Of a DNA stretch of 64,000 nucleotides, positions 50,645-61,231 are shown piece after piece. Below the pieces are notes generated by a model. It was given only the letters and a program-made list of their open reading frames with translations. It was not told the DNA's origin and ran no database searches. Source of the stretch: Eucalyptus grandis (Eukaryota > Streptophyta > Magnoliopsida > Myrtales > Myrtaceae); NCBI RefSeq assembly GCF_016545825.1, contig NC_052615.1, forward strand, positions 30,997,088 to 31,061,087, written 5' to 3'. The translations under genes were made by a program, and so were the position numbers. Positions within the stretch are counted from its first letter, which is position 1. Every line of letters begins with the position of its first letter.

Positions 50645-51600
50645 GCGTCACAGCGTGCGTATAATTCGTTTGTCTGATGACGTCGGGTGTGGGAGACAGC
50701 ACAATGGTGGCAGCATGGAGGGTTCTTTTCACTATGATATTGAAGAATCACATAAAGTGAAAGATATATTATGATATATTATGAAGTGATCAATCATTAT
50801 AGACTCTCAAGCTAAATGTCATTACTTTCGAAACCACGCTATATGTGATTGGTCGCTCACGTAAATGGGTCCCCTGAGCAACTACTACTTCGTCTTCTTC
50901 TTCTCGTGTACTTGCTTTTGGAGATTTAGACTGACCTAATGTATAGATCTTCATTTGCCAAAATATGTCTTGAATAGATTTTTCCCTCTTCCATAATTAG
51001 GAAGGTACATCCTTTCCTGTTATTGCACCTCTATCTTTTCCTTCCATGTGACTTGAGATGGTAAAGAGAATGCGTTCGAAACGAATACAGTTTTTTCATG
51101 TAAACTACGTGATATTGCTGCGCTTGATGAGCCAGAAGTTTGAGGTTCATTTGCGTGCATCAGTGACTAGCTATGCACTCAATTCTCAATCGACTGACCT
51201 CTTGAAATAAGTTAGTACTAATGAATAATTAATACTTGGAAGTATTACCCTTTTTGTTCATTTCTTTTCCCAATACATCGACCAGTTTTCGCCCTAACCT
51301 GAATGGAAGTAGCAAACTAACAGGTCAAAAATTTCCATTGACGATGGTGAAGTGTATTTATATGTTTGATGTACTCGCATTACTAAATATCATTACTGCT
51401 TACCTCTTGAATTCGGATTTTAGATTCATGACAAGTCTGTGTACATTTGATTCGATTTCATTTGATTGCGTGCGTATAATTCGTTTGTCCGGTGATGTAA
51501 GGCGTGAGGAACAGCACGATGGTGGCAGCATATAGGGTTCTTTTCACTGTAATATTGTAGAATCACATGAAGTAAAAGATATATTTTGAAGTGATACATA
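50645..51600. repeat. Duplicated blocks: copy B of the 48.5-kb block and a second direct repeat pair
   Basis: 50829-51247 matches 48547-48935. Separately, 50645-50800 (GCGTGCGTATAATTCGTTTG ... GTGGCAGCAT ... GGGTTCTTTTCACT) recurs at about 51468-51600 with the same order of blocks. The two pairs interlock, which suggests a tandem duplication followed by rearrangement. Confidence 0.8.
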
Positions 51601-51712
51601 AGTATAAACTCTCACGCTACATGTCATTACTTTCAGTGCTCTCTTAGCATGTGCAATTCTTGAATATTAAACGCACCCAAAAAAAAAAACATGATCAAGC
51701 CGACTTCGGAAA

Positions 51713-52549
51713 TCAAAAAAGTCCTAAACCTTTTGTATTTATACCAATTAAGTTCTAAACATTTTTACGTTGTGCCAATTCAGTCATTTCCAGCCAATTT
51801 TGGCCAGATTTTGCTGATTGGACGCCGGCTGGCTAACATGGCCTCATCGGCGCTGACGTGGACAACTTTTAATAATATTTTAATTTTTTGAATTTTTTTG
51901 ATTTTTTTTTCTTTTTTTTTCCTTTTCTTCCTCGTCGGTGGCCGTGAGGTCGCCCTCGAGGCCTGGGCGGTGAGGGCAAGTGAACCTAGGGAGAGAAGGG
52001 AAAGGGTCAGATCTGGAGGACGGAGGACTTGCCCCCACCGCCCCCGTCATGACCGTTGCTCCTTGCAGTCCTTTCCACCCCATGCCATCACCATCACGTC
52101 CTTGCCAAACCTCGAGCCATGGGTGACGCTCAACCCTTGCTAGATTTGGCGAGGGTGAGCCTCGCCACCTAGGCCTCGAGGCCTCGCACTAGGCGGCCTT
52201 GTGCGGGCGCCCTTGCGGCCACTAGCGAGGTGGCCATGAGGTCAACCTCACCTTGCCGGCCGCTACCTCTAGCCGATTGCCTCGGTCCGGCGATCGGCTG
52301 AGGGAGAAGAGGAAAAGAAAAATAAAATAAAATAAAATAAACAAAAAAAAAAGAAAAATATTAAAAATATTAAAATATTATTAAAAGTTGTTCACTTCAG
52401 TCGCTCGGCGTCCAGTCAAAAATTCGGCCAAAATTGGCCGGAAAGGACTGAATTGGCACAACGTAAAAATGTTTATGACTTAATTAGCACCAAAAAAAAT
52501 GGTTTATGACTAAATTGACACAAATACAAAAGGTTTATGACTTTTTTGA
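51713..52549. mobile_element. Non-autonomous DNA transposon with TIRs of about 180 bp
   Basis: The left TIR (51713-51890) begins TCAAAAAAGTCCTAAACC. The right TIR (about 52365-52549), reverse-complemented, begins TCAAAAAAGTCATAAACC. Both continue through CTTTTGTATTT, AAACATTTTTACGTTGTGCC, AATTCAGTC, GGCCAATTTTGGCC and ACAACTTTTAATAATATTTT. The interior is GC-rich (about 51940-52300) with no transposase. It is MULE-like. The right TIR is longer because of an extra internal 'aattaagtcataaac' unit. Confidence 0.75.
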
Positions 52550-53172
52550 CTCTTTTCCCAGTCGTCTTTAGTGCAAGCTCTTGCTGAAACCCTCTCTTTC
52601 TGCACCTATCTCTTATAATTTGTTGCCAGTTTTTTCAATCTGGGAGAATCGTTGGAATTTGGTCCTAAGCAAGACTTTAAAAGGCTTTGAAATCCTGGAA
52701 GTAGACAGGATAGAGGGAGGGGTTCTCCCTCGATAAAAATAGAACCCCCACAGGGGGGCCCAGCCCACGAGGAAAATCCAAAAAAAAAAAGATTTTCTAG
52801 GGTAACCTCGCCTGATCCCCGCGACGCCTTCCCCTCAAACACAGGGACGTGGTACAAGGAAATGAAGGGTAATATTAAAATATTATTAAAAGCTGTTCAC
52901 ATTAGCCACCCATCATCCAGTCGGCAAAATCCGGTCAAAATTGGTCGGAAATGACTGAATTGACACAACGTAAAAATGTTTTAGGACTTAATTAGCACAA
53001 AAAAAAGGTTTAGGACCAAATTGGCATAAATACAAAAGGTTTATGACTTTTTTGACTCTTTTCCCAGTCATCTTCAGTGCAAGCTCTTGCTGAAACCATC
53101 TCTTTCTGCACCTATCTCTTATAATTTGTTGCCAGTTTTTTCAATCCGGGAGAATCGTTGGAATTAGATCAA
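52358..53172. repeat. Tandem duplication of transposon end plus flank (two copies about 510 bp apart)
   Basis: 52358-52672 and 52871-53172 share the TIR end and the outside flank (TCTTTCTGCACCTATCTCTT, ATAATTTGTTGCCAGTTTTT, GGGAGAATCGTTGGAATT). Because flank outside the TIR is duplicated too, this is a segmental duplication after insertion, not a second insertion. The spacer (about 52673-52870) is unique and includes a poly-A patch. Confidence 0.85.
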
Positions 53173-53350
53173 ATCATTAGTTGCTAAAAAGGTTTTTTGA
53201 TTTAGAAAAAGGACAAACTAATCAGAATTTAAGGAAGGATGAGCTTACACTCGATCCCCCACGCTTTACGGGTCGTGACTGAGTCTTTCTATCTTAATCA
53301 GTTTGCACGGTATTTTCTTCCCCCCCGCACCAAATTGACCTGAGAAGAAT
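53173..53350. other. Intergenic, nothing recognised
   Basis: Short unique DNA between the duplicated transposon end and the MIR399 upstream region. Confidence 0.4.
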
Positions 53351-53358
53351 ATGACAAA

Positions 53359-53746
53359 GCATATACCTTCTCAACCCGGATCTTACATCACCTTCCCATG
53401 AGTAAAAAGAGGCATCTGTCCCTCTGCTTTTTTTCTCTCTCTCTCTCGATCTTTCGACCTCCATACAAGGAAAGAGAGAGAGAGAGAAGGGAAGGAAGAG
53501 AAAAAGGAGGGGGGGGGAAGATGTCCAATCGTGGTTTGTAGAATCTCAAAGGACAGATTTGTGTAGCCTTTGCCATCAGATAAAAGGAGGAGAAGGACCC
53601 TTGCATGGAATAGAATGAGTAGAAAAGCAGATCAGTCCTTATACACATTACAACAGTATATCCTATAGCATATGCCTTGTCTTCAAGCACCCTATCATAT
53701 TCTCAACCTTATAAATAGAACACCTTCTTTAGCCCTATATATAAAT
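53359..53746 (+). promoter_or_regulatory. Putative MIR399 promoter with three P1BS (PHR1-binding) motifs and TATA boxes
   Basis: P1BS is GNATATNC. Exact matches are GCATATAC at 53359-53366, GTATATCC at 53656-53663 and GCATATGC at 53668-53675. TATA-like elements follow: TATAAATA at 53710-53717 and TATATATAAA at 53736-53745. The latter lies about 110 bases before the miR* arm, a normal spacing for a plant MIRNA gene. PHR1/PHL factors induce MIR399 under phosphate starvation through this motif. Regulation here is inferred from the motifs, not shown. A CT/GA-rich stretch (about 53432-53515) lies between the first and the other sites. Confidence 0.65.
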
Positions 53747-53837
53747 CTCTCCAAGTGGGTCTTTGATACAGCACTTATATTTAGAAGTGTCGAAATATAT
53801 CGCATCGGGTTCATATAATGGTCTATTCACTTAGATG

Positions 53838-53962
53838 AGCGGACTGGTTGTAGGGCTTCTTTCCTTTGGCAGGCAATTTATTGAAGAAAAAAAAAACTAA
53901 TAGCAAGAATAATCAAGAATGACCTGCCAAAGGAGAGTTGCCCTCCAACTGCTTCAGCTCTA
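53838..53962 (+). ncRNA. MIR399: MIR399 precursor hairpin
   Basis: The 3' arm at 53925-53945 starts TGCCAAAGGAGAGTTG and ends CCCTC. It is identical to miR399b/c except for the last base (usually G). The 5' arm at 53853-53873 (GGGCTTCTTTCC...GGCAGG) is the star strand. The duplex pairs with two internal mismatches and a G:U pair, and leaves 3' overhangs. The lower stem continues (GACTGGTTGTAGGG against CCCTCCAACTGCTTC), and a loop of about 50 nt with an A-run separates the arms. Known role: miR399 guides cleavage of PHO2 (UBC24) mRNA, relieving repression of phosphate uptake and root-to-shoot transport. It lies 5.7 kb downstream of PHT5 on the same strand. Confidence 0.93.
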
Positions 53963-54380
53963 TCATTGCCAAAGAAAAGCTTGCATTTTATGCGTAAGCT
54001 AAGGTATGATCCAAGTGTGAACTTGTTAAGTGCATGCTGTTATTTCTCTTGCTTAATTTCTGTGTTATCTGTTTTTGGAGATTCATTATTAAGATTGTGA
54101 ATCGGTTAGCGAGCCATTGGCATCTTGTGTTCATTTTATCAGATTGCATAGCTGTAACAGAATTACTGCCAGAGGATTCCTGATGACCGATCGCATGTTT
54201 CCTTGATGTTGACCGCTGATTAATTCCATTGATCTTGAATTTTTGTAGCAATTCAGAGCTTGGGGTTCAAAACTCATAATTCACTGCGTTGGAGTGAAGA
54301 TAGTTTTGATGCCCTAAGAAGGAAAGAACCACAATCGAGATTAACTTAGAGCGATGGAGATTGCGATGGATTGTCCCGCT
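53963..54380 (+). other. Probable downstream part of the pri-miR399 transcript or intergenic DNA
   Basis: Follows the hairpin with no recognisable gene. A GTATGA donor-like site occurs at about 54004, but the extent of the primary transcript is unknown. Confidence 0.3.
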
Positions 54381-54387
54381 ATCTTTC

Positions 54388-54946
54388 CTAATATAAGGAA
54401 TAATTATACAAGTTCATAGCTGAGATTCTGAAGGCTTTTTTGCAGCAGAAACTATGCGTGCATACAAGTTGATGTTTTAAAATTATATGGAGGAATCAGA
54501 CTAAAAAGACTGAGAGTAGTGTAACTCTATAGTCCACCTATTGCTTCTATTTCATCATTATTAGTAATCTAGTCATAGTAGCCATAATCTCATCATAATT
54601 TCTTTCTATTTGTTCATCATCGTACTCAACGAAAGTAAGACATCTCCATTCTCATCCCGCTTTTTTTTCCAATATAAGGAGTAATTACACAAGTTCATAG
54701 CTGAGATTCTGAAGGCTTTTTTGCAGCAGAAACTATGCGTGCATACAAGTTGATGTTTTAAAATAATTTGGAGGAATCTGACTAAAAGGACTGAGAGTAG
54801 TGTTGACTCTATAGCCCACCTATTGCTTCTATTTCATCATTATTAGTAATTTGGTTATAGTAGTCATAATCTCATCGTAATTTCTTTCTGTTTGTTCATC
54901 ATCGTACACAACGTATGTAAGACATTTCCGTTCTCATCCGATGCTT
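54388..54946. repeat. Recent tandem duplication, 281-bp unit, two copies
   Basis: Copy 1 (about 54388-54661) and copy 2 (about 54669-54946) are nearly identical. ACAAGTTCATAGCTGAGATT, CTGAAGGCTTTTTTGCAGCA, GAAACTATGCGTGCATACAA and GCCCACCTATTGCTTCTATT (GTCC in copy 1) occur in both, with scattered point differences. No coding frame was recognised. Confidence 0.92.
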
Positions 54947-57900
54947 AATGGGCACAAAAGTAAAAGAAATGGAAGAATTTCTAGGGTTTTCTTTCCTTCT
55001 GCACAAGATGAGACTCGATGCAAATTCAAACTGACTAGCTGGATAATACATTTACTTGCTCTTTCTGTAATTTGATTTGTCTTTCATCGGGATTGACAAT
55101 GAAGCTTCTTTCACCCGGATCCGGTGGTCCATTGGTAGTTGCTTATTGCTCAATGACAATAAGCACTGAAGCAGTTTATGCTTAGCAATAGCTGCACATT
55201 CTATCATTTTATGCACAACCGGGACATGTCTAAATAATACGCCTGCGTGCGTTGTATGCTCAACACACAGACCCATACTAGCTGTTCCGTTGCTCATTCA
55301 TGTCTGCATGCGCATGTAATCTAAATTCATGGCTCGTTTTACATTTTTCGCATCTTTCTTGTCTAGTGTCTGCATGGTGTGGATAAGAGAGGGACAAAAG
55401 CTTGCCATTTGATGTATGTGCAGTGTAAATTCTCGAGTTTTAACTCGTCGAACTGAGCTTAGAGAAGCCAGTACCTTTTCCTCCATTGGATCGAATCGCA
55501 TGGTGAATACATGACTCGAGCACGACTTATATGAAGCGGCTGCAGAACTTGAAAAGGCAGATTAGAGTTAAGCTCCAACTGTATAACCCAGTGCAAGATC
55601 AGCATGGAAGGAAAACCACATCGACGTGCATATGGCCCCGTGACTTTGCAGCCAGCCAGCATCATGATTGCGAAGACATCTATAACTGTAAACTTTCTGA
55701 ACTGAATCCAAACCAAGATCTCGTAACTATGAAGCGATCCCCTCTCGGCTCAGTGAGCTTAGCGAACTGCACGGTCTTAAAACCGCCATCATGCAGAACC
55801 ACACTTCATGACTTTAGTCGAGTCCACGGGAGACCCTACGAAAAGAGCGTCGAACCGACGCGATCTTCCGCATGCATTCATGTTATCTGCGAACCGCCCA
55901 TTGGATGAATTAGCCACGGATGATTACCAGGCAAGACTCTTCTTCGAAAGCAACTCAACCGATCAGCCAAAAGGAAAAGCACCAGAACAAACGAAAGATG
56001 AAACAGCGTAAAACGCCCATGGCCGCGATCGGCCCATGTCGAACAAACGGGCCCAAGAGTCGAGAAAAAGAACGAAACCCGAAGGCTGGATCCGAAAGAG
56101 ACGGGTCGACATCCCAGGCCGCCCTGCAATCAATCAAAACTCAGAATTCTCCGAATGATTTCACGTGGGGAGGAGACGACACGTTGCCATCTGGCAATGG
56201 ACGAAAGGAAGAACTGGGGCTCGTCGCGTAGCCGAGCGTTTAACATGCGAGAAAAGATTGGACGACAGTTACTCGAGGCATCATGATGACACGAGGCGGT
56301 CACCGACGTAGCCGTCTCTTTATTATCTACTGTCTCTCCTTTACTCTCCGACAGAAACGTCGATTTTCGATTTATTTTAGAAATGAAATTTGCAACGGCG
56401 ACGATCGTACGAAGACGTCGTGAGCTAGAGACCCGATTATTCGAAGACTTATAAAATATCTTACAGACCACGTGAATCAATCCAATTGTATATAATAGCC
56501 TCAATCAAGAGAAACTTACGAGCAGTTTGTGGGGCTGGAGTAAATGAGTTCGATTATAATCAATCGCCCCGACCTCGGAGAGCCATTGCCACCGATGCCG
56601 CTGTATCTTTCTCGTGCTACTTTAGCACGTCTTGTGTCATCTTGATGGCTATTAATAGCATTTTTTGTGTTCAAACCTACCAACTACATAAAGTTGCAAT
56701 CTATGTCTCAACGGATTATCGACAAAATGATAAATATGATTGTGGGCCTAGTACTAGGACTTTGATCATTTTCCTTTAATTTCACTGAGATTAAAGGTGC
56801 AATTATTTTGTAAAATGTGAATTGTTTAAAAAATATTTTCTCGAAATAATAACTTGTTTTGCTTTAAAAATTAATGGAAATTAAAATATTTTCGTCCTCT
56901 ACGCAAAATGTTTAAATATAAAATTGTTATTAATATTGAAAATATTTTTCATTAGCTAATTATTATAAGTGATAAATGTAATTATTAATATTCATTTTTC
57001 GAAAAATAAATAATGACTAAAAATGACGAAATCATAAAGTTTCGCGTCAGGTGATATCATACATCGCTAACCCTATGGTACACGCTTAAAATTCGTCATA
57101 TAGGGAGAAGAAAAGACACGTGGCACTTCCTTGGCGCAAATTATGTACGATCCCGTCTTCAAGCAAAAGTAGCTGGGGATCAAAACCCATCTTTTCACGT
57201 AAAATTGTGCGAGCCAAGTGGCATGTTTCTCATCTGAAACTACATAAGTTTTGGCGGATCTTTGACGATTACTTCTGTTGAAATTATTAAAATATTTAAA
57301 TAATAAATTACATCTTAATTTGATAATTTGACCTTTTAGAATAATTGGAATGATTTTATAGGATCTTATATTATATGATATCGGAATTAAAAAATTCTGA
57401 ATTCAAAAGTATTTACACGGAATTTTATATTAATATCGTCTCAAGTCAATTGACGACGAGTCTTATTCATGAATCTCGCCCACCTATTTGATCGTACGAT
57501 CTATGTAATCAATTTCGCAAGCATCCTTTGTTCACGGGAATTTCTATGTTTTTGAGAAAGGGGATTAGGTGGGAAATTGATTGAACCACAAACTAAACTC
57601 TGATATTGCCTGATTTTACATGGAAATGACTAATTCCGGGTCGGTCGCTGCGGACAATGCTGTCAATGTACCTTAACTAGGGTGTCGGATTTTTCTAATG
57701 TAGTTGCGGAAAAGATATTTAGGTGGTTGCGATCGTGCGCACCTACCACATCACTAAAACCAAGGGAGAGAGATCTCGCTCTCGTTCGTGGCCATGTTAT
57801 GCGAGACGAGTTCCTTGACTTAAATTAATGGTTTTTTTTTTTTTTTTAATTTTAATTTTATGGGAGATCTCGAATCTGTTCTCAGTATACAGAGATTTGA

Positions 57901-58002
57901 GAAGGTGACAAACCCCTCTTAAAATACTTTTAATTGCAGCATGACAAGGAAGTTGGTGTTTCTTTCCCTCAAGCAAACGCAACTCCATCGCTCTATGCGT
58001 AT
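54947..58002. other. Intergenic, no gene recognised
   Basis: The frame at 55531-55908 (125 codons) and minus-strand frames at 55.05-55.72 and 56.13-56.50 kb overlap others and have no domain I know. A G-box-like CACGTG occurs near 56163. From 56.8 to 57.8 kb the DNA is AT-rich. Confidence 0.5.
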
Positions 58003-58413
58003 AATGTCACGAAAAACCCTAAAATTGATAACACATGCAATGAATTTATTCCAAACTAACTTTTTTTTAATCACAAAAAAAACTCCAAAATTGATATACC
58101 TATGACAAATTTACTTCCATTAATTTTTATTAAATTTTATCACTAAATTACTAAATTAAATGATACGTGATAGTTGATGAATGTACTAATTTGAGATTTT
58201 ACCGGTACATCGATTTGTGATTTTTTTGTGATATTAATCAAATTTAATATAAACAGATAGAGGTAAATTGGTCATAAATGTACTGGTTTCAAGCTTTTAG
58301 TAGTGAAAAAAGTTAATTTGAGTTAAATTTGTCATAAGTTTTGGGTGATTAAAAAATCAGTTCGATGTAAATTTATCTAAAGTGTACTGGTTTGAGGTTT
58401 TTCATGGTATTAA
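58003..58413. mobile_element. TIR element (MITE) of the same family as 8.2 and 38.5 kb
   Basis: The left end reads CACGAAAAACCCTAAAATTG ... CAATGAATTTA. The reverse-complemented right end reads ACCATGAAAAACCTCAAACC ... GATAAATTTA. The interior has further half-copies of the same wording (for example near 58190-58220 and 58260-58300), suggesting nested or internally duplicated ends. Non-coding. Confidence 0.5.
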
Positions 58414-58949
58414 CTTATATGTATATATAAAGTCTTGTGTCATTGTATATTCACGGACATAGTATTTGCACATTCGACATTTAGGTGCTGTGTGCGTGGC
58501 ATTAGAATATTTGGAAATCCATGCCTTCCAATACTGTAAATTGAAATCGGCTAATATTGATGCTCGAAGAAAGAAAATTATATTGCTCTCGTGGTGTGTT
58601 GAATGACGATCTGTCTTATTTTATTTGTGATTTATTGAATGAGAACTTCGTAGGTAAATTGATAATGATAAATTAGACTAAAAAATCCTTCTCTCCTACT
58701 CGAACCCTCGAACTTCCATCTCTAGAACTAGAAGCCAGCGTATTACGGTGTTTAACTTTCTTCTCGATTTGAATGAGTCGAAGAAGCAAAGGACATGCAT
58801 TCGCATATTAATTAAGAACCTATTTTTTTTTTTTTTTTTTGAAAAGGAGTACCACAATTGACCTCAAATTAAAAAAAACTAAAAGTGGCCATTAAATATT
58901 CACATCATTCCTTACCAATACATATATTCACATCATTACCTACTCACGC

Positions 58950-59106
58950 ATGGCTGCGTTGATGGGGTGTTCCCCCTTGAATCAAGAGGTCGAGGAGTTT
59001 GACCCCAGGTACGCTCCGTGATTTAAGTGGGGGCCTAGGCCGATCTCCCCCGAGATATAGTCGGTGTTGTACTCCCATAAAGTGAGTTAGGCCGGATTCT
59101 CGGTAT
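58950..59106 (+). mobile_element. Au-like tRNA-derived SINE, decayed
   Basis: Box A-like TGGCTGCGTTGATGGGG starts at 58951 and box B-like GAGTTTGACCC is at 58995-59005. The 3' half contains ATATAGTCGGTGTTGTAC and GAGTTAGGCCGGATTCTCGG, which resembles the conserved 3' region of plant Au SINEs. No clear target-site duplication; the 5' flank has a local ATATTCACATCATT duplication instead. Confidence 0.6.
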
Positions 59107-59382
59107 AAATAAATATCATTGATGAAGAATTTTTTTGATAAAAATTACTTTACTGCATAAAAAATCAAAATCGATATATGAAATCTGTCACTTAACTAAG
59201 GGCATATTTAGAAAATGAGGTTCGTCCCATCTTTTAGACTTTTCAAAGTCAACTTCGTATTAAATAATCGACAGCCATCGCTTGCTTCAGTTCATAAGAT
59301 AAAAACCCATTTTACTTTCGTGCATAGATAATCGGTTAACAACATGAAAGAAGTCGAGAGAGAGGAATTTGAGAGAAAGAAT
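59107..59382. other. Intergenic, nothing recognised
   Basis: AT-rich DNA between the Au-like SINE and the copia LTR. Confidence 0.4.
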
Positions 59383-59559
59383 TGTGGGAATTTTCCTCTG
59401 TATTCACTGCTTTGATTCAATGTACATTGTCCTATTGTTATAGTACAAAAGAGTGTACAAAACAGGTAACTAAATATATTACAATTTGTATCTAGTTAGA
59501 TACAATACATAATTGATCTCTGAATGATATACTGGAATCTTCTTGCGTATCTTCCAACA
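59383..59559 (-). repeat. 3' LTR of the copia element (about 177 bp)
   Basis: Bounded by TG...CA (TGTTGGAAG at its 5' end on the element's strand, TTCCCACA at its 3' end) and preceded immediately by the polypurine tract. The far boundary is inferred from the terminal dinucleotide only, since the other LTR is outside the window. A short LTR is acceptable for copia elements. Confidence 0.7.
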
Positions 59560-59694
59560 CTCCCCCTCAAGCTGGTGGCTTGTAGATATCTAAGACGCCT
59601 AGCTTGCTTAGGAGATACGCGTGCTGACTTTGACACAAAGGTTTGGTGAAAATATCCGCCGGTTGTTCTTCTGTTCGAATTCCCAATGTCTCAA

Positions 59695-60180
59695 TTATTC
59701 CTTCCTGGATTTTTTCCGTGTGAAATGGCAGTCTACTTCTATGTGTTTCGTCCTTTCATGAACAATTGGGTTTGAAGCAAGTTTGAGGGCTGCATCATTG
59801 TCACAAAACAATTTCGTTGGCCCTTGAACTTGTACTCCAAGATCACGAAGTAATCCACGTAGCCACACTATCTCACACGTGGTCTTTGCCATCGCCCGAT
59901 ATTCTGCCTCTGCTGAGGATAATGAAACAGTCGATTGCTTCTTTGTTTTCCATGAAAGTAAAGAATCCCCAAACTTAACACAGAAACCAGTTATGGACCT
60001 CCTACTCATCGGACAGGTTGCATAATCCGCATCACAATATGCTGTCATCCTCATATCACATTTCTTGGATAGAAGGATCCCAAGTCCAGGACATTTCTTC
60101 AAATATTTTACCACTTTGAGTGCAGCATTCATGTGAGACGCTTGGGATTGTGCATGAACGGACGAGGGTTTGAACAGCAT
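59695..60180 (-). pseudogene. Copia RNase H domain
   Basis: This 161-codon frame shows the linker SHMNAALKVVKYLKKCPGLG and the RNase H catalytic residues in YCDADYA, SSAEAEYRAM and CDNDAALKLASNP, followed by HERTKHIEVDCHF. The reading frame is lost just after this point (KKSRKE in place of the usual EKIQEG), so the domain end is shifted. It degrades the RNA strand during reverse transcription in intact elements. Confidence 0.9.
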
Positions 60181-61031
60181 AAATAATATCCGGCCGAGTC
60201 ATAGTCAAATATATGAGCTTCCCAACTAGTTTCGATAACTCATTGGATCTTTAAGTACAGGATCAGCCTTTTGAGAGACTCGGCATCATAATCTGCTGTG
60301 GTCGCTTGATGTTCTGCTCAATTGGAATTACAGCTGGCTTACATCCCGACAATCCTCGCGATATGATTTCCAAGGCAAATTTCCTCGGCCGAGGATATTC
60401 CTTGGTCCGATCGAGCAATTTCTATTCCAAGAAAATACTTTGGCAAACCTAGATCTTTTATATGAAAAGTAGAATGCGGGAATTGCTTGAACTTTTTTGG
60501 CTATCTCATCATTGCCCATAATCGCATATCATCTACATATATCATCAAGTATATAGATGACGTACCTTTAGTCCATGTGAAAACGGCATAATCAAATTTG
60601 CTCGTTGAAAACCAGCAGCTATCAAGGACTCGAAAATTTTGCATACCATTGTCTAGATGCTTGCTTAAGCCCATATAGGGATTTGCGGAGATGACATACT
60701 TTATTCTCCCCCTGTCTCCGTAAACCCTGTGGAATGTCCATATAAATCTCTTCATCTAGATCTCCATGAAGGAAGGCATTGTGAACATCCATCGATGTAA
60801 GGGCCGGTCTCGATAAGTCGCTCGAGAGAGGAAGGATCGGACCGTAACATCTTTAGCCACGGAGAGAAGGTTTCATGATAATCAAACCCTTCTTTACGTG
60901 TGAAACCTTTGCTACCAACTGGCTTTGTATCTTTCAACCGAACCATCAGCTCGATATTTGATCTTGTAAACCCATTTGCATCCGATTGGCTTACGATGCG
61001 GAGGTAAACCGACGAATTCCCATGTATGATT
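60181..61031 (-). pseudogene. Copia reverse transcriptase, frameshifted
   Basis: Pieces in different frames give the N-terminal FTRKEGFDYHETFSP (about 60890), then DYAVFTWTKG and the catalytic IYVDDM (about 60530-60560), then the LGIEI-type thumb region toward 60430 in another frame. At least three frame changes separate them. The order and spacing fit a single decayed copia RT. Confidence 0.85.
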
Positions 61032-61231
61032 ATCTATCGGTGCACCAGTTCTGCTTTCATAGCATTCTCGCCAACGTGATCTTTTCTTGCCTCGTCATAA
61101 CTTGAAGGCTCGCGTTCTTCAGAAATACGAGTAATGCAACATCTATGTTCCTCGGATAATCGATCGAAGGAAACATAAGAAGAAATAGGAAAAAGAATAC
61201 CGATGGATTTCTCACTCCACATATGTAATCT

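Noticed and set aside
54180..54222. C/D-box snoRNA-like TGATGA ... CTGA
   Set aside because: The boxes are only about 39 nt apart and there is no terminal stem, so it is too short for a plant C/D snoRNA.
55531..55908. 125-codon open frame, plus minus-strand frames at 55.05-55.72 kb
   Set aside because: No recognisable domains, and both strands are open over the same bases, so this is probably chance.
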